Origin: JADJOY01 sp964450125
Lineage (GTDB): Bacteria; JADJOY01
Reading direction: 5' to 3'
Assembly: GCA_964450125.1 (NCBI GenBank)
Contig: CAYVDO010000221.1
Coordinates: 1-13,390 of the forward strand
DNA: 13,390 bases
Below are positions 6,555 to 13,390 of the stretch, piece after piece. The translations under genes were made by a program, and so were the position numbers. The notes beneath the pieces were generated by a model, which was not told the origin of the DNA, did no database searches, and worked only from the letters and a program-made list of their open reading frames with translations. How positions within the stretch are numbered: the first letter of the stretch is position 1; each line of letters starts with the position of its first letter.

Positions 6555-8024
6555 TCAGGGGTTGGACGAGGCGAGCCGATCGAGCAGCGAGGTCACGGAG
6601 TTCACCACGGCCGGATCGGGCGGGAACTCGCGCAGCTCCTTCCACAGATCCACGCGTGCTCGATACGCCGGCTGCCCGGCTCGCGGCTCGATGGGTGTGA
6701 CCGAGAGCCACCACAGGAAGCTCGCGGCGGTGCGACGCACGTCGTGGTTGTGGCGTTCGTCGAGCGCCACACGTCGCGCCGCGTCCAGGAAGAGGAGGCC
6801 GAGCTGCCCGCGATCGACGAGCTCGTCCTGACGCAGGCGTTCGAACAACGCGAGCAGTGCGTCGTCGTCGGCGGCGAGCGCTTTCGTCGTGACTTGTAGG
6901 ACGGCTGCGACGAGCGCGGCGTCGGAGTCGGCGGGGGCGGGCTCGGGCCGCGTGGGTGCGAACGGTCCCGTGAGCAGGTCGTAATACGAGCTCGCCCGCG
7001 ACCAATGGACACGCTCGTACCCCGCCAGCGCATCGAGCCCGCGCGCTTCGACGGGGAGCCTGAGCGGCTCGGTGAGATCGTGGAGGATGTCGGTGCCGAC
7101 TTGACCGGCGCGCGGCTCCAACCAGAGCAGCACGCGCTCGAAGCGCCCGCCCCACCACGGAAGCAACACGAGTGGCACCACGCACGCCGCAGCGACGCGC
7201 AGCCGCGATGTGCTCGCGAGCGCGTAATGCCAGCCGGTGATCCACGCGACCGAGCCGAACACGGCGAGGCCCACGGCCAGTAGCCAGTCCGGCTGCGTCG
7301 CGAGCCCGGACTCGACCACCGCCACCGGTAACGGGTATTCGGGCGACGATGGATCGAAAGCCATCGGGATCGCGGTTTCGGACGTCGAGGCCGGCCACGT
7401 GCGCACCAGCCACTCGAGAGGACGGTCCACCTCCAATAGCAGCGCGTCGAGCTCGTTGCCTGCTGGAGGCATCGCGGCGCGTGCTTCCTCGGATTGCCCG
7501 ATCAGTGGCCAGAAACCCGCGGCCCGTGACGTGAGCCACTCGCGAGCGCCCGGCGAGAGCCGCATCGTCACCTCGGGATACCCGCTCGCGTCGCGCGGCC
7601 ACGCGATCGGCACGCCAGGTGCCAGCTCCTGCGTCTCGACGATCCCCCAGGGCGCGGTACGTCCGCGGCGTGCGCCGCAGAGCGTGACGTGGGTGGTCGA
7701 CTGCGTGCCGCTCTTCACCGCGAAATCGGCGCACAGCTCGGCTTGGGTGACGGCGGCCCAGTTCCATCCGTCCCCCAATCGATCGAGCGCGATCTCGAAG
7801 CGCCAGAACGGTTGCGACGGGTGACCGTCGGCGTGGGCGGTGTAAGCCCCGAGATCGCGATGCAAGAGCAAGCGCGCAGGTGCAGCCAGCCACGCCGTCG
7901 AAAGGAAAGCGCCGCCCACGCCCACGAACAGCATCCCCGGCGCCCAGCTCAGCGACTCGAGGAACCACCCCAGCGCGAAACGCCCGGCGCGCCGCAACGT
8001 TCCGCCCGGCGCGACGATGCTCAC
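6555..8024 (-). CDS. Membrane-anchored protein of unknown function, 489 residues
   Basis: Not recognised. An amphipathic/hydrophobic stretch at about 14-50 is the first membrane anchor. It is followed by a soluble region of about 190 residues (55-245) with two cysteines, C98 and C116, that could pair if exported. Two further hydrophobic segments lie at about 247-263 and 276-291, then a helical, Leu/Ala-rich C-terminal region (305-489) with no obvious motif. The likely layout is one anchor, an extracytoplasmic domain, a TM pair, and a cytoplasmic or periplasmic helical tail; topology is inferred by eye. Translation probably starts at GTG 8024, only 22 bp after the small gene upstream, so it likely belongs to the same transcript as serB. 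The ATG at 8050 lies in another frame and stops after nine codons. No catalytic signature is visible. Confidence 0.72.
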   Translation of the reverse strand: MSIVAPGGTLRRAGRFALGWFLESLSWAPGMLFVGVGGAFLSTAWLAAPARLLLHRDLGAYTAHADGHPSQPFWRFEIALDRLGDGWNWAAVTQAELCADFAVKSGTQSTTHVTLCGARRGRTAPWGIVETQELAPGVPIAWPRDASGYPEVTMRLSPGAREWLTSRAAGFWPLIGQSEEARAAMPPAGNELDALLLEVDRPLEWLVRTWPASTSETAIPMAFDPSSPEYPLPVAVVESGLATQPDWLLAVGLAVFGSVAWITGWHYALASTSRLRVAAACVVPLVLLPWWGGRFERVLLWLEPRAGQVGTDILHDLTEPLRLPVEARGLDALAGYERVHWSRASSYYDLLTGPFAPTRPEPAPADSDAALVAAVLQVTTKALAADDDALLALFERLRQDELVDRGQLGLLFLDAARRVALDERHNHDVRRTAASFLWWLSVTPIEPRAGQPAYRARVDLWKELREFPPDPAVVNSVTSLLDRLASSNP

Positions 8025-8046
8025 GATTCGCCCGCGCCGGCTGCGC

Positions 8047-8373
8047 TCATCGCGCGGGCGAGTCGGCGACGCGTTCCAGCGCGGCCACCACGGCCTCCAC
8101 GATCGGCCAATGCTCGCGCGCGTCCAAACGATGATCCCAGAATCCGCACGCCACCGCGGCCCGCAGAATCGATTCGCACAGGATCAGATTGTTCTCGCGG
8201 CTGTCGTCCCAGCCGAGCCGCTCCTGGAGCGCACGAAAGTCCGCCACGTCGAAGCGCACCAGGATCTGCATCGACTCCTCGTCGCCCGGTCTGCGGGCGA
8301 GGAAGTCGGCCCAGAAGATCGGCTCCATCGGGTCCTGGACGAAGCGCCGGTCACTTTCGACGTGCAGGCTCAT
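8047..8373 (-). CDS. Small protein of unknown function, translationally coupled to serB
   Basis: A 108-residue acidic, soluble-looking protein; I do not recognise the family. It has no signal peptide or membrane segment, one pair of cysteines widely spaced in the helical part (ILCESILRAAVACGFW, about 64-79), and several aromatic residues (FWADFLARRP near 20-29, FWDHRLDAREHWP near 78-90). Its ATG overlaps the TGA of serB as ATGA at 8370-8373, the classic arrangement for translational coupling, so it is probably made together with SerB. The 489-residue membrane protein follows 22 bp later. It is accepted as a real gene because of the overlap, the absence of a better frame, and a translation with normal amino-acid balance. 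Role is unknown; any link to serine metabolism is only positional. Confidence 0.72.
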   Translation of the reverse strand: MSLHVESDRRFVQDPMEPIFWADFLARRPGDEESMQILVRFDVADFRALQERLGWDDSRENNLILCESILRAAVACGFWDHRLDAREHWPIVEAVVAALERVADSPAR

Positions 8374-9584
8374 GGGGCCTCGTGGCGCCGCACGCGCTTC
8401 ACGTCGCGCTGCGAGATGCCGAGCAGGTAGAGCAAGGCCTTCATGTCGTTGCGTTGGATGGTGCCGCGTGCGGCGCGCCGCGCCGCTTCCTTGGCGCGAA
8501 ACGCGATGCCGAGGCCGGCGGTCTCGAGCATGGGGATGTCGTTGGCGCCGTCACCGACCGTCACCACCTGCGAGAGCGGCACGCCCAGCTCGCGAGCGAT
8601 CTGGCGCACGCGGTCCGCCTTTCCCTGCGCATCGATCACCGGTGGCACCACGCGGCCGGTGAGGCGCTCGTTTTCCATTTCGAGCACGTTACCGAATGCG
8701 TAGTCGAGACCCAGCGTGGTGCGCAGATGATCGGTGAAGAACGTGAAGCCGCCGCTGATCACACCCACCTTGAAGCCCAGCGCCTTGAGCACATGAATGG
8801 TCTCGGCTGCGCCGGGAGTGAGCCGCATGGAATCGACGACGGCCTGTAGATCCTCGCGGCCGAGGCCCGCGAGGAGCGCCACGCGCTCGGCCAGCGCCGC
8901 CGAGAAGTCCAGCTCGCCCTCCATCGCGCGGCGGGTGATCGCCGCCACCTGATCCACCACGCCCGCGCGCCGCGCCAGCTCGTCGATCACTTCGCCAGCC
9001 ACCAGCGTCGAATCGGCGTCCATCACGACCACGCGCTTGCTCTTGCGGTGGACGTCTTCGGGCGCGACGCCCACGTCCATGCCCACCGCTTCGCACGCGC
9101 TCAAGAGGTCGCGGCGAAAGGAATCGACGTAGGCCGTACGTGAAACGTCCACGATCAGCTCCGCGGCGCTGATGTCCTGCTCGGCGAGGCGGCGGATCGT
9201 GACGATGTTGGCGTTGTGCCGAGCGGTGGCCGCAGCCACCGTCGTCACCATGTGTGCGATCGCCGCTTCACCGAGAAGCGTCACCGCCCACAGGTCCTGC
9301 TCCTTCAGGATGCGCAGCTCGGGATGGGAGATTGCGCGCACCTCGGCGTTGAGGCCCATGCGCGCCGCCGCCGGCAAGAATTCGCGCAGGATCACCTGGG
9401 CCCGCTCGGGACGGTTGCCGAGGTCGACCAGTAGCGAGAGCGCCAGGAAGTTCTGGAGCGTCGCCTGCTCGACGTCCACGAGATCGATCTGACCGCGCGC
9501 CAGGATGCCCGCCAGCTCGGCCAGGATCCCCGGCCGATCGGGGCCGGAAACCGACAAGATCAGCGGCTCGTGCACCTCGCGCAT
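8370..9584 (-). CDS. serB: Phosphoserine phosphatase with two N-terminal ACT domains
   Basis: Catalyses the last step of L-serine synthesis, O-phospho-L-serine to serine, in the cytoplasm. HAD-superfamily signatures are all present: motif I DADST at 189-193 (nucleophile D189, acid D191), SGGF at 277-280 (motif II), K322 in GKADRVR (motif III) and GDGANDIPML at 344-353 (motif IV, Mg ligands). The N-terminal half holds two ACT-like regulatory domains, about 8-80 (starting ILSVSGPDRPGILAELAGIL) and about 98-172, as in the roughly 400-residue SerB2 type, which suggests allosteric control by amino acids. The ATG at 9584 is chosen because AGGAG lies eight bases before it; starts at 9590 (too close to that site) and 9629 would add residues lacking family similarity. 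It precedes and overlaps a small unknown gene and follows a methyltransferase gene by 102 bp. Confidence 0.95.
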   Translation of the reverse strand: MREVHEPLILSVSGPDRPGILAELAGILARGQIDLVDVEQATLQNFLALSLLVDLGNRPERAQVILREFLPAAARMGLNAEVRAISHPELRILKEQDLWAVTLLGEAAIAHMVTTVAAATARHNANIVTIRRLAEQDISAAELIVDVSRTAYVDSFRRDLLSACEAVGMDVGVAPEDVHRKSKRVVVMDADSTLVAGEVIDELARRAGVVDQVAAITRRAMEGELDFSAALAERVALLAGLGREDLQAVVDSMRLTPGAAETIHVLKALGFKVGVISGGFTFFTDHLRTTLGLDYAFGNVLEMENERLTGRVVPPVIDAQGKADRVRQIARELGVPLSQVVTVGDGANDIPMLETAGLGIAFRAKEAARRAARGTIQRNDMKALLYLLGISQRDVKRVRRHEAP

Positions 9585-9592
9585 GCGCATCT

Positions 9593-9598
9593 CTCCTC
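9593..9598 (-). promoter_or_regulatory. Ribosome-binding site deciding the serB start
   Basis: The minus strand reads GAGGAG here. With eight bases between it and the ATG at 9584 it supports that start over the in-frame ATGs at 9590 and 9629. Confidence 0.75.
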
Positions 9599-9641
9599 GC
9601 GTGCGACACACCGTAGCATGCGCCTCCACGCACCCGAGCCC

Positions 9642-9664
9642 GCGCGTCGAGCGCTGCAGCGCGC
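9642..9664. terminator. Inverted repeat between the methyltransferase gene and serB
   Basis: GCGCTGCAGCGC at 9651-9662 is a perfect 12-bp palindrome, and GCGCG (9642-9646) can also pair with CGCGC (9660-9664). It sits about 22 bp after the methyltransferase stop and 67 bp before the serB start. It could be a weak terminator, an operator or chance in GC-rich DNA; there is no T-run. Confidence 0.25.
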
Positions 9665-9686
9665 CGCCGATCGTGAAGCGTCCGGG

Positions 9687-10748
9687 CTATGCGACGGGCG
9701 CCCGCGGCTTTCGCCCCACCACCATCGCGGCGCCGGGGAGGCTGCGCAGGTGGATCGGCGCCAGGACGGTCAGTCCGGCTTCCCGTTCCCAGCGCTGCAT
9801 GGTCGCGGCTGGCCAGGTGCCCGAGCGACTGGTTGCGGCGAAGAAGAGGTCGAGCACCGCGCCCACGCCACCCGCGTCGTCCGGCGACTCGGGCCTGAGT
9901 GCGTCGAGCAGCACGCACACGCCGCCGGGCTTGAGCGCCTGGGCGATCCGCTCGACGAGCGCTCGATTCTGCTCGTCCGTGAAGTGGTGCACCAGTTGTG
10001 ACAGGAAGACGACGTCCCACGCCTCGCTGCCCAGGTCGTCGGTGAGCGCGTTGCCGGGTCGGTGACGGACTCGCTCGCCCATGCCTTCGCGGGCCAGGAT
10101 CGGTGCTGCGTGCTCGACTGCTTCGGGAAGATCGAGAATCGTCGCCCGCATGCCGGCATGACGGCGGCACACGCAAACCGAGTAGAAGCCGTGCGAGCCG
10201 CCGATGTCGAGCATTGCCGTGGCGCCCGCGGGCACCGGTAGTCGCGCCGCGACCTCCTCGCCCGCGACCGTTCCCATCGCCCGCATGCCGCGCTGATACC
10301 GCTCCCACGTCGCTGGATCCACGAGCGAGCGGTGCACGTCGAGTGGTCGTCCGGTGGTGACGTACTCCTCGTACCGCGTCACGATGTCCCACTCGTCGTA
10401 TTGGAAGAGCAACTTGTCGGCGATGGAACGCGGCGAGTCGCGGAACAGCCATTTGCGCGCTTTCGGTGTGAGGTCGTAGCGCCCGTTGCGATGGCGCAGG
10501 TAGCGCAAGCCGACGAGCGCGTTCATGAGTTTCGTCGTCGCCTCGGGGTCGGTTCCGCAGGCTGTGGCGACTTCGGCGGGCGTCGCTGCACCGCGGCCGA
10601 CGGCGTCGTTGATGCCGACCTTGACGCCCGCCATGATCGTCCGCGCCATGCTGTACGCGACCTGGGTCTCGATCAGCGGCGCGGGCGCGATGTTCGTGAG
10701 AGCGATGATTCGTTCGAGGAGGCCCTCGCCGATGATTCCCAGTCGCAT
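9687..10748 (-). CDS. SAM-dependent O-methyltransferase-like protein (family 2 architecture)
   Basis: The 353-residue product has the two-part layout of plant-type/acetylserotonin O-methyltransferase-like enzymes. Residues about 25-105 form a winged-helix dimerisation region (TPAEVATACGTDPEATTKLMNAL, then YLRHRNGRYDLTP), followed by a Rossmann SAM-binding domain. SAM motif I is MLDIGGSHGFYS at 179-190, the acidic residue after beta-2 is in ATILDLPEAVEHA (D206), and FLSQLVHHFTDEQ at 248-260 carries the His pair at the usual catalytic-base position. Substrate cannot be predicted; relatives methylate quinones, polyketides, tetrapyrrole-related and other small molecules. The ATG at 10748 is chosen because GGAGGT precedes it by four bases; an in-frame ATG at 10841 would add 31 basic residues. 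It ends with TAG upstream of serB, same strand, 102 bp apart; no other biosynthetic genes are beside it. Confidence 0.82.
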   Translation of the reverse strand: MRLGIIGEGLLERIIALTNIAPAPLIETQVAYSMARTIMAGVKVGINDAVGRGAATPAEVATACGTDPEATTKLMNALVGLRYLRHRNGRYDLTPKARKWLFRDSPRSIADKLLFQYDEWDIVTRYEEYVTTGRPLDVHRSLVDPATWERYQRGMRAMGTVAGEEVAARLPVPAGATAMLDIGGSHGFYSVCVCRRHAGMRATILDLPEAVEHAAPILAREGMGERVRHRPGNALTDDLGSEAWDVVFLSQLVHHFTDEQNRALVERIAQALKPGGVCVLLDALRPESPDDAGGVGAVLDLFFAATSRSGTWPAATMQRWEREAGLTVLAPIHLRSLPGAAMVVGRKPRAPVA

Positions 10749-10752
10749 GCTT

Positions 10753-10758
10753 ACCTCC
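10753..10758 (-). promoter_or_regulatory. Strong ribosome-binding site of the methyltransferase gene
   Basis: The minus strand reads GGAGGT, four bases from the ATG at 10748. It decides that start against the upstream in-frame ATG at 10841. Confidence 0.75.
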
Positions 10759-11036
10759 GCAGGCGTCGGAATCCGTCGAATCTCGCGGATCGTGACGCGG
10801 ACGACGTCGATGACGGTACGTCGCACGATTCGCATGAGCAAGCCGCCGGATACCCCCTGAGACCACGGCTGCGTACCCGGAAGGCGACGCCCGTCGTACG
10901 ACGCGTTCGCGTGGCGCGCGGCGTCTGGAGGCGCACGGGCTCGGCGACGTCGCCGCGGGCTTTCGCGACGCCGGCGATGTCCGCCCGCGGAGCGCGCGTG
11001 CTGCTGCGTGGGACACGGCGCCCGCGATGGGACGGG
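10759..11036. other. Intergenic region upstream of the methyltransferase gene
   Basis: Together with the ribosome-binding site, about 288 bp lie between the stop of the duplicated exported protein and the methyltransferase start. Frames are open on both strands but the translations are Arg-rich GC artefacts. CGTCGTACGACG at 10892-10903 is a perfect 12-bp palindrome, about 144 bp upstream of the ATG, and could be an operator half-site pair. No clear promoter hexamers or terminator seen. Confidence 0.35.
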
Positions 11037-12524
11037 TCAGGGCACCGAAGCGGTCCAATTCGTCATGTCGCCGATCTCGAACTCGTCCGCGAAGATGTAC
11101 GAGTCGTCGTTGACGACACCGGCAGCCCCCAGGATGGCCAGGGTGGATTGCGGCAGCGGCAGCCCGGTGGGGTCGAAGCGCTGAACTTTGATGGAGGCCA
11201 GCGAGCGTGCCGGATCGGGCAGCAGCCGGACACCGAACAGTGCGGCGTCGTTTACGTCGCTCACACTCCACGTACCCGGTGAGGAGCTGCCGTGCTTGTC
11301 CATGCCGTCGATCAGGTAGTAGGTCGTGGCACCCGGCGGTCCGCTGAACGAGCCATCGAAGAGCCAATCCTCCAGGATCACGCCGAAGAAGATCTGCGAG
11401 GGGCCTGAAGCGTACTGAAGCTCGACGTTGAAATCGGTCCAGCCGTCGCCGCTGGTTCCGAAGAGATGCACCTCGTCGAGCTCTCTGTCGGGGATGTCGA
11501 TCACGAACGAGTCGGCGGCCGCAACCGAGCGGCGGGCGTTCAAGCCGAAGTCGGAGTTGCGGTACGCGAGCTGGAAGCCCGGGTGGGTCCCGTCGGTGGG
11601 GAAGTAACCGTCGTCGGGAAGCCCTGGCGGCTCGCCGTGGCAAGCGGCCATGGTCGCGGTCGGCATGTGCCAGTTCGGGCTCTCGATCGCCTGGTAGGCG
11701 ATGTCGGGAGTGAGGAGAGTGCAGTCCGGGCCGTTCGCCACGACGTCGGCATTGAAGAGCGAGGTCATGTCGAAGTCGAAGACCTGTCGCGCCGTCACGG
11801 CGGTGGCACCGAACACGTTGAGCACACCCTGATCGTCGTCGGTGCGCGTGAGGGTGAACGATTTCAGAACGCGTGTCGGATCGACCGGAAACGTACGGCC
11901 CACGATTCCGGGATCGTTCGCATTCTCGCAGCCGAAGTTGGCGGACAGATCGAGCGCCGCGCGGTCCAGCCCGTCCACGAGATTGAAAAAGCCCGGCGGT
12001 GCCTCGTCGAACCACGAGGGATAGGCGATGCCCGTGAACTCGTCGGCGTCACCGGTCGTGTAGTTGAGCGTCACCGTCAGCGCGGTCTCCCATGCCCCGG
12101 TTGCGTACAGGTAGAGCGCGTCGTACTCGAAGTTCGGCACGTCGACCGTGATCTCGCCAGCGGTATCGAAGGTCTGCCAGGCATTGAAGCCGTCGTCCGC
12201 CTGGCTCCAGCCGAGCTGGGCTTCGGGATGGTGGACGTCAGCGGGGAAGTACGCATCATCCGGTAGCCAAGGCCCGCCGCACGCCCCGTTGGCGGCCGTC
12301 GTGGTGGCGAATGCCCACGCCCCCTCGATCGTGCCCATGTCGGAGTCGTAAGCACCGCTCGAGCCGTTGATGATCACGTCGGCGTTGAAGTAGGGGCGGA
12401 AGTTGACCTGCACGAGTCCCTGGGCGGCGGTGGGGCGCGCTCCCGAGACGAGGCTCACTACGGCGACCAGCGCGACGGAATGCAACGTGCGAACTGCCGA
12501 GACTGCTCGCTCGATCGATCTCAC
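11037..12524 (-). CDS. Exported protein of two tandem, diverged homologous modules
   Basis: The 495-residue product has a signal peptide (basic N-terminus, hydrophobic 16-28, likely cleavage after PTAA at 34) and is therefore exported. The mature part contains two copies of one roughly 200-residue module: residues 43-241 and 251-468. Matching landmarks are FNADV (46 and 257), LPDDAYFPADVHHP (87-100) against LPDDGYFPTDGTHP (302-315), VTLNYTTG against VELQYASG, PPGFFNLVDGLDR against PPGATTYYLIDGMDK, and DPTRVLKSFTLTR against DPARSLASIKVQR. Composition (Gly, Asp, aromatics, alternating hydrophobics) suggests beta-sandwich domains, perhaps carbohydrate- or surface-binding. Cysteines 82, 199, 268 and 295 may form disulfides. 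The C-terminus FADEFEIGDMTNWTASVP resembles a short FxxGFExGDxxxW tail I recall at the ends of many exported proteins of environmental bacteria. Start is GTG with GGAGGT five bases upstream. No function known. Confidence 0.8.
   Translation of the reverse strand: MRSIERAVSAVRTLHSVALVAVVSLVSGARPTAAQGLVQVNFRPYFNADVIINGSSGAYDSDMGTIEGAWAFATTTAANGACGGPWLPDDAYFPADVHHPEAQLGWSQADDGFNAWQTFDTAGEITVDVPNFEYDALYLYATGAWETALTVTLNYTTGDADEFTGIAYPSWFDEAPPGFFNLVDGLDRAALDLSANFGCENANDPGIVGRTFPVDPTRVLKSFTLTRTDDDQGVLNVFGATAVTARQVFDFDMTSLFNADVVANGPDCTLLTPDIAYQAIESPNWHMPTATMAACHGEPPGLPDDGYFPTDGTHPGFQLAYRNSDFGLNARRSVAAADSFVIDIPDRELDEVHLFGTSGDGWTDFNVELQYASGPSQIFFGVILEDWLFDGSFSGPPGATTYYLIDGMDKHGSSSPGTWSVSDVNDAALFGVRLLPDPARSLASIKVQRFDPTGLPLPQSTLAILGAAGVVNDDSYIFADEFEIGDMTNWTASVP
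11121..11774 (-). repeat. Second copy of the protein-level tandem module
   Basis: Encodes residues 251-468 of the exported protein. It aligns with residues 43-241 with an offset of about 211-222, best around the LPDDGYFP and IDGMDK blocks. The similarity is visible in protein, not as long DNA identity, so the duplication is old. Confidence 0.75.
11802..12398 (-). repeat. First copy of the protein-level tandem module
   Basis: Encodes residues 43-241 of the exported protein, homologous to residues 251-468. It differs from the second copy by having Cys199 in place of a region without cysteine and by lacking the Cys seen at 268. Confidence 0.75.
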
Positions 12525-12529
12525 CGGGG

Positions 12530-12535
12530 ACCTCC
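12530..12535 (-). promoter_or_regulatory. Ribosome-binding site supporting a GTG start
   Basis: The minus strand reads GGAGGT five bases before the GTG at 12524, which also places a normal signal peptide at the N-terminus. This outweighs the ATG at 12540, which is in a different frame. Confidence 0.75.
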
Positions 12536-12836
12536 ATCATGCCGGTAGGTGACGGGTTACGGGATTACATCGCCCTCGCGAAATGATGTCACGGGGGTGG
12601 GGTCGGGTGTCACTCCTGTTCCCGGAGGTGTTTGCGCCCGCCGCGATCACTGGCGCGCACCCGCAGCGCGCCCTGGCATCGCCGGGTGGGCGTGCGTCCG
12701 GTCGCGGCGGGTTGCGGGTTGCTGATTCCGCGGAGATCCACGGCTCCTCGCTCGCGACGTTTCGGGGATCGTGATCTAGACTCGCCCGCTTCCCGCGTGC
12801 AGGCGTTGACCCAGGGCAGAGAACGAGGCGGTGACG
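12536..12836. promoter_or_regulatory. Divergent intergenic region, exported protein / SDR gene
   Basis: About 300 bp between two divergent starts. A plus-strand frame (12583-12774) is open but its translation is Arg/Gly-rich with no family resemblance, so I call no gene. The segment 12545-12590 is somewhat lower in GC and holds GTGAC and GTCAC arms; no convincing promoter hexamer pair was found. GAGG at 12825-12828, eight bases before the ATG at 12837, is the probable ribosome-binding site of the SDR gene. Confidence 0.35.
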
Positions 12837-13390
12837 ATGGCTAGGCAAGACTTTGCTGGGATGGTCGCATGGGTGACCGGAGCGACGGCCGGGATCGGCC
12901 GCGCGATCGCGCTCGAGCTGGCGTCGCGCGGTGCCGACGTGGGCGTGTCCGGCCGGCGCGAGGATCGGCTGCGCGAGGTCATCCGCGAGATCGAGAAGCT
13001 CGGCCGCCGCGGGCTCGTCGTTCCTTGCGATGTGACTGACGAGAGCGCCGTGATGTTCGCCGTGGAGGCGGTCGCCCGTGATCTCGGGCGCCTCGACGTG
13101 GTGGTGGCGAATGCGGGCTTCGGTGTCTCGGGGCGAATCGAGAATCTGGACGCCGCCGACTGGCGCCGCCAGTTCGAGACCAACGTGATCGGGCTGGCGA
13201 TGACGGCGCGTTACGCCATCGCCGAGCTCAAGAAGACGCGCGGTCGCATCGCGCTGGTGGGCAGCGTGTCGTCGATGGTGTCGGTGCCGGCGCAGGGGCC
13301 GTACTCGGCGTCCAAGGCCGCGGTGCGCGCGATCGGCCAGACGCTGTCGATGGAGCTCGAAGGCACCGGCGTCACCTGCACCACGATCCA
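12837..13390 (+). CDS. Short-chain dehydrogenase/reductase, N-terminal part (cut by window edge)
   Basis: A classical SDR oxidoreductase of which the first 184 residues are present; the frame continues past the right edge. Signatures: cofactor loop TGATAGIG at 14-21, CDVT at 64-67 (adenine pocket Asp), NAG at 92-94, catalytic Ser143 in VGSVSS, and YSASK with Tyr156 and Lys160. Arg40-Arg41 after the second strand (GVSGRRED) favour NADP(H) over NAD(H), by the usual SDR rule. N115 in the FETNVIGL helix completes the N-S-Y-K tetrad. Substrate cannot be told from this part. GTG at 12831 is in frame and could also serve as start, adding two residues. It is divergent from the duplicated exported protein, with no partner visible downstream. 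Confidence 0.93.
   Translation, partial: MARQDFAGMVAWVTGATAGIGRAIALELASRGADVGVSGRREDRLREVIREIEKLGRRGLVVPCDVTDESAVMFAVEAVARDLGRLDVVVANAGFGVSGRIENLDAADWRRQFETNVIGLAMTARYAIAELKKTRGRIALVGSVSSMVSVPAQGPYSASKAAVRAIGQTLSMELEGTGVTCTTI

Noticed and set aside
6166..7968. A 600-codon minus-strand frame across the 489-residue gene and the membrane protein gene
   Set aside because: Extremely Arg-rich translation, crosses convergent gene ends, and competes with two frames that have normal composition and membrane segments.
9268..12015. A very long open frame on the minus strand across the start of serB, the methyltransferase and the exported protein
   Set aside because: It crosses three well-supported genes in another frame and its translation is Arg/Ala/Gly-rich without any family motif; such frames are common in GC-rich DNA.
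12583..12774. A small plus-strand gene of 63 codons upstream of the SDR gene
   Set aside because: No ribosome-binding site, no family resemblance, and composition typical of chance frames; it lies in a divergent promoter region.

Overview
The window comes from a high-GC (by eye about two thirds G+C) bacterial chromosome with dense, ordinary housekeeping content. A lipobox lipoprotein, phosphatidylserine decarboxylase, oligoribonuclease and signal-peptide-bearing exported proteins suggest a Gram-negative bacterium, perhaps an uncultured deltaproteobacterial-type lineage. That placement is inference only, because no rRNA or other decisive marker is present. A run of ten Ns at 3645-3654 shows this is a draft, scaffolded assembly.

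Layout, left to right. (1) Minus strand, 1-1314: psd (cut by the left edge) and, upstream of it, orn. (2) Plus strand, 1639-2772: a lipoprotein with a Gly-rich linker, a small beta-like domain and an SGNH/GDSL hydrolase domain. (3) Minus strand, 2813-4619: ilvD, interrupted by the N gap and by about 121 bp of sequence that does not fit the family. (4) Plus strand, 4743-6533: a large multipass membrane protein of GT-C-like architecture, divergent from ilvD. (5) Minus strand, 6555-10748: a set read as methyltransferase, serB, a 108-residue protein of unknown function, and a 489-residue membrane protein of unknown function. serB and the small gene overlap by ATGA, and the last gene follows after 22 bp. 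(6) Minus strand, 11037-12524: an exported protein made of two diverged copies of one roughly 200-residue module, ending in a short acidic/aromatic tail. (7) Plus strand, from 12837 to the right edge: the N-terminal part of an SDR oxidoreductase.

Functional links are loose. serB makes L-serine, the precursor of the phosphatidylserine consumed by psd; ilvD serves branched-chain amino acid synthesis. The genes form several short units rather than one system. I see no tRNA, rRNA, CRISPR array, transposase, integrase, toxin-antitoxin pair or phage gene. The least explained content is the duplicated exported protein, the serB-linked unknown pair, the SGNH lipoprotein with an atypical catalytic acid position, and the ilvD junction. 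I did not find convincing evidence of a new multi-gene system.
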